This document shows positions 20,304 through 31,372 of a DNA stretch of 64,000 nt, piece by piece. The notes beneath the pieces are model-generated. The model was not told the origin of the DNA. It did not search any database and saw only the letters and a list, made by a program, of their open reading frames with translations. The position numbers were made by a program, and so were the translations under genes. The stretch is from contig CAXKWD010000006.1 of the NCBI GenBank assembly GCA_964059195.1, positions 1,914,530 through 1,978,529 of the forward strand, written 5' to 3'. How positions within the stretch are numbered: position 1 is the first letter of the stretch; each line of letters begins with the position of its first letter. Origin of the DNA: Ectobius pallidus. Taxonomy: Eukaryota; Arthropoda; Insecta; Blattodea; Ectobiidae.

Positions 20304-21450
20304 TAGATGTACTAGATGTCCTTCATGTGCAATATTTCTGGCTAGAGGAGGGATAAACTTTTCAACCAGTTTCTACTTACATTTCTAAAGACTTCTTGCA
20401 AGTAGTTACTGTTTCTGAATTATCCTAATATTTGCAAAATAATGTCAGCATTTGATGACTTTTCAATATAGGATGACTTTCAGTGTAGTTTAAGAAATAA
20501 TACGTACGTTATACGTTCAAGAAAGATATCGATGCATTCCCAAAATTCTTAAAAATCGGAAGTGCATCATATTGAAAATACACCCTTTAATAGATTCATG
20601 TTTCTGCACACAAAATTTTGTACTTTTGGTATTATAGACTATTACCAATTTCTTCCAATGTTAAACGAGTTATTAACGACCAAGATAGAGATAGCGTGAA
20701 AGAATTTACCAGTAAATTATAACTTGACATAATCAGCAGTAGTACTTGTTCACCATTATGTTTTCGAGAGACTCATATAGGCCTATGTCGTTTTTCAATG
20801 ATAGTCTTCTTTCATCCATTTCCTGTCGAAGCTATCACGTGGAGACTCGAATTTTCTGCACGCAGTGCCGTTGACCTAACTTAGCTGTGTCTTTTTCCCC
20901 CTGCTTGCAGCACATGTGTGGCAGTATATCGAAACCCTATTTTTCACTTTTTTCACTTTGTTTCTTAATGTTAACTTATTCATCATGCAGCTAAGTATTA
21001 TGCAAGCTCTACTACATTCCATGGAATGGTATAATGGCATAATAGCATAATGCGCATGTGTGCTTTCTGCCCTAAAAAAATAGATGAATCGATCGCCACC
21101 CAGATTAAAATAATACTACTTTCTAAAGTTCGTACTTTCGAACAGCAGCTGTTCTAAGTGATGAATTGTTTTCGCGTAATTATTTTCGCGTTTTAATATT
21201 CGTTAAACCGCTATCGTAAAAAAATGGCATGCAGTCCAAATGCGACAAGTGCACTGGGAAATCTCTTAAATTTAGCAAGACTCTCCTTTCGTTATTTTCT
21301 TTCAAACTGTTTCTCGATTCTCATATAATATTGTGAATCAGTGGTCCATGAGTTCTTTGAGTAGAACCTTATGACGAGGCTTGCGAAAGGTAAGTACCGA
21401 TAGCTAATGTACTGTACAACAAACAGAAATGAGTTAGCCATGTGAGCTAA
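20304..21450. other. No recognisable gene
   Basis: AT-rich. No open frame above 60 codons and no transposon motif seen. Confidence 0.45.
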
Positions 21451-21612
21451 ATGCCAAGAGCTAAGCTAACTTAGCTTATCTTAGCTCACATACAGTGGAG
21501 GATTTCATATATAGTTGTGCCGGATTTCATATGTAGTTTTGTCGACACAACAACATATGAAATCCCGCACTGTATGTGAGCTAAGCTAAGCTAACTTAGC
21601 TTAGCTCTTGGT
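21451..21612. repeat. 160-bp imperfect palindrome
   Basis: The left arm (about 21451-21512) and right arm (about 21550-21612) are near-complementary. They share AAGAGCTAAGCTAA, a TTAGCTCACATACAGTG block and GGATTTCATAT. The arms are rich in AGCT, so they also self-pair locally. A GGATTTCATATRTAGTT motif is repeated directly between them. It looks like a small foldback MITE. Borders and duplication were not resolved. Confidence 0.75.
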
Positions 21613-22435
21613 CGACAACCGGCAAAATTCTTACTGCTTTGAAACCCCAAAAACCTTGCAGTATCTGCAAATACAAGTAATAAACAAATGCATTCACAGA
21701 TATGATATTGTATGCTGGAACTAACAGTGCGTCACAGACCCACTAAAACAGGTTCTAAATTCATACAATGATAAAAAAATAAGGAACCGTCAACTCCTTA
21801 AGATCTCGAGTACTGGACGAAGTAATGATATAGTGCTCTCTTACACCAAAACGTGAGGTGCTCTTTATCAAATGCAGTAGCCGTGTGGCTTGACACATTA
21901 TTATTTTAGTGGTTTGGCTGTAGTGGTTTATTTGATTTATGTTTTCCATTCAACTAGTCCCGCCTTACAGAGGTCATGTGTCGTCCTATGTCATAATTTT
22001 GAATTCCAACAGTTGTCTTTATCAGTTATATACAAGACCTCTGAAGTTTAGCAGTGTTATTGGCGCATGTGAGACTTCTGCACCGAAACGTATATAGTGG
22101 GAAAACTCTTATTCGTTAGTGCCCTTAACTCACACTGTGGTGTGATTTGCACACAAAAAAGCTACTTCTAGCTATTATACAGGTCTACAAATTAAATTTT
22201 TTTGTGAGCTGTTTTACATTTGAAATGTGATGCTAAATATTTCAGTACCACTGATTTCAAAAATGACCTTCGTTTTTCTCTATCACATCAGGTTATTTGG
22301 CAAATCAAGAATGAAATATCCACATATTTTCTTTTTAAAAAATTACAAAATCATCATTTATATAATATATACAAATGCATTTGTGAGTTTTTGTTGCCAA
22401 AAATTTCACATTTCCATTCAGTTTATAAACATACA
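21613..22435. other. Downstream flank of minus-strand gene
   Basis: Non-coding AT-rich sequence. Its right part is immediately 3' of the pseudogene at 22436-24138. I looked for terminal repeats pairing with 24139-24400 and found none convincing. Confidence 0.4.
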
Positions 22436-24138
22436 TCAGTAAAATCTTGTTCGTTTAGTTTCAAATGTTTGTCTCTTGGATTTTCTCTTGTGTTTTTCCG
22501 TAGATTCCCTACACATCATCCAGCAGTAATCTGCCATCATTGAAGTATTCCATCGTCCTTGGTATCTCCTCTCCATTTCTCGAATATCCTGGTGAAATCT
22601 CTCTCCTTGTTCTTCACTTAATGCCCCCAGGTTGTCAGGAAATACATCCAAATGTGAAAACAGAAAGTGTAATTTGAGCCTCATGTTGCATCCCAAAGTT
22701 CTCAACTCCCGTAGCATGTTGTTCACAATTTTGACATAATCAGGATGTTTATTATTTCCTAGAAAATTGTCCATAACTTCTTTAAATGCATTCCAAGCAT
22801 TTTTCTCTTTAGAAGTCATATTAGCTTCAAATTCCCTGTCTGTAGTTAAAGCTCTGATTTGAGGACCCACAAACATTCCTTCTTTAATTTTTGCTTCAGA
22901 CAGAGCAGGAAATTTGTGGCTGAGATATTTAAAACAATCACCATCTTGGTCAAGAGCTTTCACACACTGCTTCATTATACCAAGTTTTATATGAAGAGGT
23001 GGCAAAATTATTTTCTTAGGATTTACTAGGCTAACCCTTATTATGTTCGTACTTCCTGGTGTTAAACTTTCTCTTTTGGGCAATTGTTTTTGTTTCCAAT
23101 GTTTTTCTCTTGCCCTGCTATCCCACTGACACATATAGCATGGATATTTCGTGAATCCTTGTTGTTGCCCTAATATCATACAGATAAAATTCAAATCTCC
23201 ACAAAATAACCACTGATGCTCATCATACTTAATTTTCTGCAAAACAAACTTCCAACTTTCATAGCTCTCTTTCAGCCGTACTGAGTGTGCTACTGGAACT
23301 GAAGAAAGGACATTACCACAGTGTAGCAGCACGCCTTTAAGACTTCTTTTACTCGAATCGATGAATAGCCTCCAGTCATTTGGATCATATTTAACAGAAC
23401 CCAATTTGTTTATTAAGTCTGGAATGTTATTACAGTAAACTAGACTTTCTTCATCACTGAAGTACTGCAAGAGATCTTTTTCTCTGTCCCTGTAGAAAGT
23501 CACTGATGTACCTGCTGCAAGCAAGTTGTTTTCCTGTAGTCTGGAACCTAACAGCTCAGCTGCATCCTTGGGAAGGTTTAAATACCTTACTAAATTATAT
23601 AATTTAGCTTGGCTTGTGATAATGGTTGTGGCGCATTTGACGTTTCAGGAACGAACTCGTCGGATACAAGTGATGATGATGATGAATCACTATTACTTCC
23701 TGTATCTGAAATAAGTTCTATAGTGTCTGTAGGTGGCTTAGGTATCGGAATACCAGGCCCATGAGCAACTGGTCTCATAGCAGATGGCAAGTTTGGGTAT
23801 ATAATTCCTTTTTTGTTCTTTGCATTAAAACCCTTCACATTGCATGTACAGAAGTAACAGTCAGTGCTGTGATTTTGAGGTTCACGCCAGACCATTGGTA
23901 TTCCAAAATGTAATGATTGTTTCTATCTCTTTATCCAATTTCGTAAGTCTTCAACACAAACACTGCACACAGTATGAGGAGCCCAAGGCCTTGACTGATC
24001 CCCTGGATGGATTCCGAAGTACGCCTTGTAAGCTTTTGTTACAAATGAGGTTATGTTTCTTCTCTGCTTCTTCACAATAAAACTACCACAAATATAGCAA
24101 AATGAATTTGGATTATTTACACAACACCTCCTTTCCAT
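22436..24138 (-). pseudogene. Broken intronless gene, repetitive arthropod family
   Basis: Start is the ATG at 24138. One frame covers about 560 codons except for a TAG near 23925 (after NWIKR) and a frameshift near 23600 (after LSQAK). Segments in order: a cysteine-rich N-terminus (CCVNNPNSFCYICG, later CSVCVEDL, then DCYFCTCNVKGFN); an acidic, serine-rich linker; WRLFIDSSKRSLKGVLLHCG; WLFCGDLNFICMILGQQQG, followed by CYMCQWDSR; LPPLHIKLGIMKQCVKAL; and LGALSEEQGERFHQDIREME. I recognise it as a protein family present in many near-identical copies in arthropod genomes but know no established function. The order D (FIDSS), D (CGDL), a Cys pair, H, then E (SEEQGE) is compatible with an RNase H-like transposase. 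That is inference. It could instead be an amplified host gene. No introns or poly-A tail were seen. Confidence 0.7.
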
Positions 24139-24654
24139 TATTCTGTACGAAATTACATATGATACAAACAAGAAAATGGTAGCACTTAAATGTTAATTTC
24201 TTGCTTTATAGAACAACTATTATGGCCTGTATAGATGAATTCACAACACAAAATGGTGGAAGCAGCTTAGGATGTGCTGCCATCTACCTCCAAAACAGTC
24301 AACTAGTTCATTTAAGTAGATTTATTCCAATATATGTCATTGTTTTAATGGTGTAATGGGTTATGATCACAAAAAAATAGCCAAATAAATAAAAAATGAA
24401 GATTTTAATTTTGTAAGAAAACGGTATGTGATAGGACTAAATAGACGTCATTTTTGGAATCAGAACATGGAATTTACTATAAAAAGACATCAAAACCTAA
24501 AACAGCAAAATCACTGTCGACCTGTGTTATTTATCTGGTTTTACAAGGTATTCAATTTACATTTTGCGGTAACCCAAGATTACGCATATAATTTAATCTT
24601 CTTTCTCCATTTATGTCTATCTGCCCATAAATTTTATTCAATATTTCTTCTTCT
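24139..24654. other. Upstream flank, no gene recognised
   Basis: A 79-codon plus-strand frame (24428-24667) has no motif. No clear promoter for the minus-strand gene was identified. Confidence 0.4.
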
Positions 24655-25270
24655 AGTTGATGCCTGAATTCCTTGCATCAATGTGGTCGGCGGTCTCCCT
24701 CTTTTCTTCCATCCTAGTGGTTCACATTCCATAATCCGCCGTGGTAGTCTCTCCTCTGACATCCTTTTTGTATGTCCATACTAAAAGATCTGTTTTTCTT
24801 CTACAAAATCCGTGATCTAATTTCTGACATCCATTTTCTTCCTGATGATTTCATTTCTAACTTATAACTGTCCCCGGTGAGCCGAAATTTTCTCCCTAAG
24901 TAGAGGGAGCATCTAAATATAGAGAAATACGTATGATTTATTCACGTACATATAAATGCTATCGACCCTGATAACTTTTTCTCGTCTAGATATCCCTGCA
25001 GACCGCCTCCAAAAGTCCATCTTAGTTGTCATTAATCTTTTTATTAATTGGGATTTAACTGTCCATACTTCTGATCCATATGTCATAATGCTTCTGATAA
25101 CTGATCTTCTAATTTATGTTATTAATCCAGGCTATAACACCATACTTGTATGTTTCCAAAATCGAATGGGATGTTTACAGAAAAATGTTGTTCTTCCACT
25201 TCTAGCACTTATTTCTGATCGATTAGCGGAATGGATAATGGGCTTCTGTTTTAGTTTTGTGTAATGGCTC
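24655..25270 (-). pseudogene. Non-LTR reverse transcriptase C-terminal remnant
   Basis: Minus-strand pieces in order: SVIRSIMTYGSEVWTVKSQL, then MDFWRRSAGISRREKVIRV (about 25130-24965), and, after frame changes, YGHTKRMSEERLPRRIMECE followed by PLGWKKRGRPPTTLM (24780-24660). The YGSEVW block, the RRSAGISR block, the YGH and the K-x-GRPP end occur in this order after the RT domain in many non-LTR retrotransposons. It differs from the GTAA-tailed family, which has WAGHVARM and GRPRRRWED at the same places. No RT catalytic motif remains. Several frameshifts. The clade (RTE-like or R4-like) is uncertain. Confidence 0.7.
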
Positions 25271-25850
25271 GTGCTAATTGGTTCAGATTTCTCTCATTTT
25301 CACAATACATCCTGTTTAATTTTCAATTAATATGAATTACTTTTACACTTAGGGGTATGAGCCTTCATATAACACGTCACGATATTTCGGATTTGAGTCT
25401 CGCCTTTGAATTTTTATCTTGGGGATGAGTTTATCTAGGTCTATACTTTACTAAGGATTCAGGGATTACAGTATGCAAACTTGATTCAAAGGAATGTAGC
25501 AGAAAAAGTTACATCAGATCATTCGAGATCGCTTGCGAACAAGTGCGTAATATAGGATAATTTTGTTTTGAACGAGATACGGGATAATTTTGTTATTCGT
25601 TTAGAAGAATCAGACTCAAATGAATGTGAAGACTGTTCCGTATGCATATGGATTGCACTCACATTCAGCGTAACAAGAGGATTGCCTAGCTTTTTCTCTT
25701 TTCCTTACATGTATGTATTTTCTTTTCATTCTAACAGACGCAAATCAGACCAAACAGAAGACGATCCTGAGACATATAATATTAAAAGTCTTTCATTTTA
25801 CTCTAGTCAAAGGTGAACAACCTCCTTAAACCGTATTCATGTAATATCTT
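25271..25850. other. No recognisable gene
   Basis: Contains a short direct repeat of GGGATAATTTTG / GGATAATTTTG around 25553-25590. Otherwise featureless to me. Confidence 0.4.
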
Positions 25851-26104
25851 AAAGGAAAAGTAAACTAAAAATTCAGTGTCACTTTCTTCGTACGGATTGA
25901 AAGAAAATGTTTTTATTAAATGATATTCACTGTTAGAAATGTTTTATACCTTCACATTTAATCACAAAACGAATATGTTTATTGTAACGCGGTGGGCGCG
26001 TGACGTCACGCCTGACGAGTGCTTGGCTCAGTCTCGCCCGGTGAAAGAGAGTTCACAGTATTCTGTGTACTGTTACAGTTTTTTAGTGAGTATCTGTTCA
26101 AACA

Positions 26105-27365
26105 ATGGTTTATTGTTCTGTTGTGGGGTGTACATACTCATCGTCGAAGAGTGATAACACACTTAAAATATCTTTCCATCGATTTCCCAACAGAGATAAG
26201 TCACCCGAACGTTATAAGTAGGGCCCGGATGTTTATGACATGCCATATTTTTTTCCTTTGTGATGTTACCATAGCAAATATAATTAAACATGATATCATC
26301 TAATGTGATTAGAATTATGCAATTTTCATTGGTCATATAATGTCATATTTTAGCTTTTTCAGTATTTTTTGTCATTTTTCATATTATGGTCATATTTTCA
26401 ATCATTTTTCATTTTTTCCCATGCTTTTGTTTTTTTTATTCCATTTTCATTTGTTTGCTTACAGCCGTCTCAGAGATGGGATTTGAACACCCCTGAATTG
26501 TTGCTTGTAACTTCTCAGTATTTTCGTTCTAAAAATACTTTCACAAAATATAGGTTGGCCTACGTATATTTCTGAGAATTATCAGAAAGAGAGAGATGCG
26601 TAAAAAGGGACAGATGCAAAGAAAGCGAAATTTATTAATAAAGATTAATATTACTATTTATTAATGTGTTCTCATAAAATTTCAATTGCAAAAACCGACA
26701 AGATTTTGAAAAAAAAAATTGTCTCTAGGTCATAATATTAGTCATATTTCGCCATTTTTTAGGTAATAAATGCTTGCATATTTCTAACAGTTTTAGGTCA
26801 TAAACATCCGGGCCCTAGTTATAAGCAATGGCCGATAAAAATAAAAAGAGAAAAATTTGTTCCTAGTAAATACAGTACGGTTTGTTCACAACATTTTGAA
26901 GGAAATGATACCGAGCTTTCGGTACAGTTACGAAAACAGTTAACTGGAGAAACCCCGCAATCTGTTTAAAAAAGAAGTGCTGTGCCATCACTTCTTTTGC
27001 GTGGGAAATCTGAAACACCGCCAATGAAGAAAAGAAAATCGTCGTACTTGAGGAAGAAGGAAATGAGAGAGTTGTTGCAAGATTCGAACAGTAATCCATC
27101 AGTATCCGGGAATGGACAAATCATGAATGTGGAATCTAGTATTTATGACGAAAATTCAGTTTCTAACAGCGTAGGCGCTCAGTGTGAACTAGGAAATGAA
27201 ACTTATGTCAATGTTTGCTCAGATTCATTGAATGTTTCTTCTAGAAATTGTGATTTAGATAGCTTTTTTAGCATTTCAGACATTTCTACTACCGCAAAAG
27301 ATGATTCTGAATCTGAAAGTGACTCTGTTCGTATCTTGAAAAATGTTTTTTTTGAACTGTATTAG
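26105..27365 (+). pseudogene. THAP zinc-finger protein split by a MITE
   Basis: The ATG at 26105 (A at -3, G at +4) opens MVYCSVVGCTYSSSK, then SFHRFPNRD. The frame is cut at 26218 by a 599-bp MITE plus 8-bp duplication and continues at 26826 with QWPIKIKREKFVPSKYSTVC and SQHFE. Counted across the insertion, Cys4, Cys9, Cys58 and His61 form the C2CH zinc site, with 48 residues between the second and third ligands, and Trp40 and Phe62 are at the expected places. An AVPSLL box follows, corresponding to the conserved AVPTIF-type motif. A TAA at 26967-26969 lies just before it. The remaining 130 codons are basic (KKRKSSYLRKKE), then acidic and serine-rich, ending at 27365. The coding length without the insert is 654 bases, a multiple of three. 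No RNase H domain is present. Confidence 0.85.
26219..26817. mobile_element. hAT MITE, TSD gttataag
   Basis: Ends TAGGGCCCGGATGTTTATGA and its complement TCATAAACATCCGGGCCCTA are perfect inverted repeats. Identical gttataag sits outside (26211-26218 and 26818-26825). No coding capacity in 599 bp; the interior is rich in GTCATATTTT/GTCATTTTTC-like repeats. Terminal bases TAGGGCYCGGA match the autonomous-type hAT at 9290-11872, its likely source of transposase. It disrupts the THAP zinc finger between Lys38 and Gln39. Confidence 0.93.
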
Positions 27366-27912
27366 CTCTAAGTATTAACTGATAACGCCTGGCAACTAGT
27401 GTATCTTTATTTATAATAACGCTATCGAATGAGGCAGGTTGTGTTATACAGTTCACAACCCCCTTCTGTTCACAAATTACTTCAGAGTCCCAACAACACA
27501 CACTCTCGTGGCCCTTTTTCATATGTAGGCTATACACAGCCCACATTCCGTATTTTCTTTTCTTCCTTGCAATTCTTTCAATAATTCCTTGTCATTTTCT
27601 TTTCGTGTGAAATTAATTTGTGAATACCGAGATTTGTCCTTATAAGGTAACATTGCAGACATCTCTATCAACAACAAACACAAATGAGACTTTGTGGTGT
27701 ATTAGAAACACAGGCGCGAGCATTACACTAGCTGTTGTCCTGCCAGCGAGTTAGTCAGGAGTGACGTCACAGGAGCGTTTTACTTCACCCGTACAAGGCG
27801 TAATATTGGGCACCTGAAGTTCACGAGATCACCATTCGTTTCGTAATTCAAAGCTCCGTGCGATGAGATTAAAATAAGAAAATGGTATTTTTTTAGTTTA
27901 CCCTTCCTTTAA

Positions 27913-29002
27913 ACTATCTTAACAATCGCAATTGTTTGTTGTTACACGAAATATTCTTTTTGCCGCGCTACCCTAGTAAGAGAAACCACGTTTTCTTGTA
28001 GTTCTCATCAAGACGTGTTTTTTGTTCAACCGCTTTGTAAGTCTGCTCTTTCACTGTGGAAAAGAGGACAACCAGAAAGAGAATAAGGGAAGTAGAAGAT
28101 TAAGGAATTAGGTGGGAAAGGAAATTTTTGCAGCTTATGGTCACCAATACTTGACCTAAATCGTGTACGTAACCAGCGTAGTAGTGATTTCTCGTTTCAA
28201 AGTCTCCACTATTTGTATAATCTTAGACAAATGTAATGGCGTTACACTTGCATGAAAGGTTTTCACGTTTCGGTGATCGATTTACTGAAACACAATCTGT
28301 CCTTTGACATCGGGAACTAAGTCTTTCTTCATGACGTCTCTGTAGATGTGACAGGTAAGGCTCGTATTTGTTCAGAATTGATTTTTGTCATGTTTTATCG
28401 ATTAATTACTGTACATTAATTTTAGATGTTATAGATAATTATTTTATTTCAGAATTGATGTCCAACAAAATCTATTTCCTTCGGAATAAAGTATACACCA
28501 CTCATATCCATGGCTTAGGCCTAATTCATACATGTATTAAATATAATTTAATGCAAATTTTGTTGTAAATCCATTTTAATACCTGCTTATCACAAATGTG
28601 CACCCAGGAAAAGTACATACCACATTTTGCCCCGGAAGATAATATATTAGATTTATGCTTTTTAAAATTCATTTTTCACATTTCCTTGAAGTGAAGATAT
28701 GCCTCAGGAGCTTCTAAATTTGGAGTTAAGACATTTAGCCCCAAAATTTTACTTAAGCCTTCGATATGTATACAATTATTTGAATTAATTTAATTCGGCA
28801 CAATAGAAATAAGAAAAAGCATTTGAAACTAGCTAGTATGCAAGTTCATTTTCACCTCAGTTTGTAAAAGATTAGCCTAAAAGTGTATATATATTTTTTT
28901 CCATTTTTCTGCTCCTTTCTTCTGAGGTAAGTTTATAATATTATTGGGGTGGAATACCTGTGCACAAATCAGTCTAAGACAGCTTGTTAGGTTATTATCT
29001 GA
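27913..29002. other. AT-rich DNA without recognised features
   Basis: No transposon motif. Contains one TAGGCCTA near 28516. Confidence 0.45.
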
Positions 29003-29375
29003 CGATGTACTTCTTGATTTGAGCTTTGCACTTTTCATTAATGAAAAAAAAATGTCCCACTACATATGGCTATCCAAACATACACTACAGAGGTGAAGCA
29101 AGTGCATAAAGTTTCGGAGAATTTTTTCCCCCTAAAAGGTACTCAAGTCCGCCTTACGTTCGTATTTGTGGTTTAACAAGTCGTCGCATTGTAAATATCA
29201 CTAATCATCTTAAATACTACGTAAAGTTAATCTAGCTCTAGCATCTTGCTCTAGCATAGTCTATATTCACTCCAGCTATCGTGTGCTCTGGCATGACGTC
29301 ACACACTGTGACTTGCGTGCACGTTATTTCACAAAATGTCATCAGTAGACGAAGCTGTCTTCCACTGGCTAGAAG
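29003..29375 (-). mobile_element. Decayed second copy of the 4.2-kb hAT
   Basis: Aligns by eye, same orientation, with 4713-5291. Shared blocks are GTACTTCTTGATTTGAGCTT, TTACGTTCGTATTTG, a GTCGTCGCATTGTAA block, TGACGTCACACAC and a terminal CTTCCACTGG in place of CTTCCCCTGG. About 180 bp of the middle is missing and the left terminus was not found. The corresponding transposase frame is destroyed. Confidence 0.75.
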
Positions 29376-29565
29376 ATGGTAAACTTCTTAGGTCGCTACT
29401 GTATTTGTGCCTTTGATCTTTAATCGGATATAAAGATAGAAGTTTGGAGTAGCGACATTTTTTTAGCAGTTTGAAGCCAGCACAATAGTAACAGGGTTGG
29501 GTTGAGAGGAGTTAGTGCTTCGGTCTTGATTTGTCGCCGCTTCCTCGCACTCAAGGCCACTATAG

Positions 29566-29625
29566 CTCTTTTCTAGTCTCCTGGCGCCTGTCCTACATGC
29601 CGTCCGGGGAAGTGGAGAGCGGGGA
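29566..29625 (-). repeat. Dispersed repeat Q, copy 1 (inverted)
   Basis: Plus-strand GCTCTTTTCTAGTCTCCTGG followed by CGCCTGTCCTACATGCCGTC matches the reverse complement of 33408-33468 with few differences over about 50 bp. The copies face each other across 3.8 kb containing the DD82E-type transposase. The match ends abruptly on both sides. Confidence 0.7.
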
Positions 29626-29967
29626 ATACACCTCTGACCAATCACACAACCGATCACCTAGCGGTGGCTCTGAGAGTTACTCAGTAGCAAGATGAATTTT
29701 TCACGTTCACTTCGCTCTCTCAGTTGCTGCGTTGCCAGTTAGTTTTGTTGCTTACAGTGTGTTCAATACAGTACAGCATTAAAAAAAGAGCTTATTTCAC
29801 CTTTTAGGATTATCGTTATTTTGAATAGTTATCTCGTGTTTTATTATCTAAACGTAGTGTATTTTATTATTTATAGTGTATAGTGTATCATATTGTATAA
29901 ATTGTGTACATTGTATATATTGTGTCGTGTTGTATATACTGTAATATTGTAGTGTAAAAATCTTTCA
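29626..29967. other. Leader of the Tc1/mariner-type gene
   Basis: AT-rich from 29760 on, with a TGTATA/TGTAT-rich run (29880-29950) before the ATG at 29968. The terminal repeat of the transposon should lie here or further left, but I could not pair one with the right flank. Confidence 0.4.
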
Positions 29968-31372
29968 ATGGCGAACAAGAATTCTGTAGTCCGTAGTCAA
30001 GCCAGAAAGATTATCAATAATGTGCATGATTATTTTCAAAGGGAAGCAGAAAATAATGCCCCCTTAACAAATGTACATAAAGTGCAACAGAGAGTGTCGG
30101 AAGCTTGCCAAGTCAGTAGGCGAACTGTCCAACGAATCGTGAAGGAAAGCAAAGACAGTCTTGAATCGTCGGGCTCCGTGACATTTGAATCGCCGCGCAA
30201 AAAAAATAAAAGGAGAAATGTAATTAAGACAATCGACGGGTTCGACAAAGATGTCATAAGAAGAACTATTCTTAGTTATTATGTGAAGGGTGAATATCCA
30301 ACTCTCAACAAACTACGCATTGATTTGGAGGAAAAAATAAACTTTCAATGGGGAGTTTCTTCGTTGTGGAGAATATTGAAATCGATGGGTTTTAAATATA
30401 AGAAGAGCAACGATGGGAGACGGTTTCTGATGGAAAGAGCCGATATCGTTACATCTAGGGTAACTTTTTTGCGCAAAATGCAAAATCTAAGAAAAAAGGA
30501 TCCTTCGCCCCATATATTTTATTTGGACGAAACATATATTCATCAAAATTACGCACCCACGAAAATCTGGCAAGACAATGATGATGCAGGGGGCTTAAAA
30601 ATTCCCGTAGGAAAAGGGGGTCGAATTATTGTCTGCCATGTAGGATCCAGCCACACAGGTTTTCTCCAGGAATGTAAATTAGTTTTCAGACCAAAATCAA
30701 AACCGACATCTGACGATTACCATACTGATATGAACTCTGTGGTGTTTAAAGAATGGTTTATGAAGTTTTTAGATACACTGGATCAGAAGAATATTAGCAA
30801 TGCAGTTATAGTAATGGACAATGCCAGCTACCATTCGGTTCAGTTAGAAAGAATACCGACGACAAACTCCCGCAAAGCTGATATTAATTACATGGCTATC
30901 AGATAAGAATATTCCACATGACACCACTCTTACCAGACCCGAACTGTTGTCCATCGTGAAGGAATATAAGCCTAAGGCAAAGTCGTATGAAATAGATACC
31001 CTTGCTGACAACAGGGGTCACACCATTGTTCGGCTGCCGCCTTATCACTGTCAGTACAACCCCATTGAACTTATTTGGGGAAAAGTTAAAAGCGCTGTGG
31101 GGAAAAGGAATAAAACATTTAAATTAGCAGACGTCCAGGTTTTAATGGAAGAGGAGCTGGACAAAGTCACAAAAGAAGATTGGATGGCTTGCGTGTCACA
31201 TGCGGAAAGAATTCAAGATGAAGATTACGCAAGAGATGTGGTGTTGGATACAGCAATGGACCAGATCATCATAGATCTTCGTGACGACAGCCACAGTGAG
31301 GAGTCAAGTGACGACGAAATTTCTCAAGACTGTCTTGATGGCGATGATGAGTGTTTTGCCGCGGATATTTGA
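29968..31372 (+). pseudogene. IS630/Tc1/mariner transposase, DD82E spacing
   Basis: The ATG at 29968 starts an N-terminal helix-turn-helix region (VQQRVSEACQVSRRTVQRIV), then a second helical domain (TLNKLRIDLEEKINFQW, then SSLWRILKSMGFKYKK). The DDE core has IFYLDETYIHQN (first D), AVIVMDNASYHS (second D) and PPYHCQYNPIELIWGKVKSA (E). One extra A near 30888 shifts the frame. Counting across it leaves 82 residues between the second D and the E, far longer than the 34 of Tc1 or mariner. The C-terminus is acidic (DDSHSEESSDDEISQD) and ends at 31372. I recall a DD82E group named Sailor. The spacing is counted here; the name is from memory. The single frameshift is the only lesion I see, so the copy is young. 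Confidence 0.88.

Larger units (their letters stand above)
25851..27912 (+). mobile_element. TIR-flanked unit carrying a THAP gene
   Basis: The left end AAAGGAAAAGTAAACTAAAA and the reverse complement of the right end AAAGGAAGGGTAAACTAAAA match at 18 of 20 positions. A subterminal block around TGACGTCACNCCTGAC is also inverted (about 25998 and 27765). Flanks aatatctt (25843-25850) and actatctt (27913-27920) match 7 of 8, suggesting an 8-bp duplication. It encodes only a THAP-domain protein. THAP domains plus 8-bp duplications are features of P-element transposons, so I infer a P-like deletion derivative. Discounting the later MITE it is about 1.45 kb. The right border is uncertain by two bases. 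Confidence 0.6.

Noticed and set aside
22140..24400. Inverted terminal repeats around the 22.4-24.1 kb gene
   Set aside because: A weak resemblance (ATACAGGYC) on both sides was too short and wrongly placed to count as transposon ends.
29392..29457. gtcgctact / agtagcgac as inverted ends of the DD82E transposon
   Set aside because: Both lie on the left side only 50 bp apart, and I found no partner to the right of the gene.
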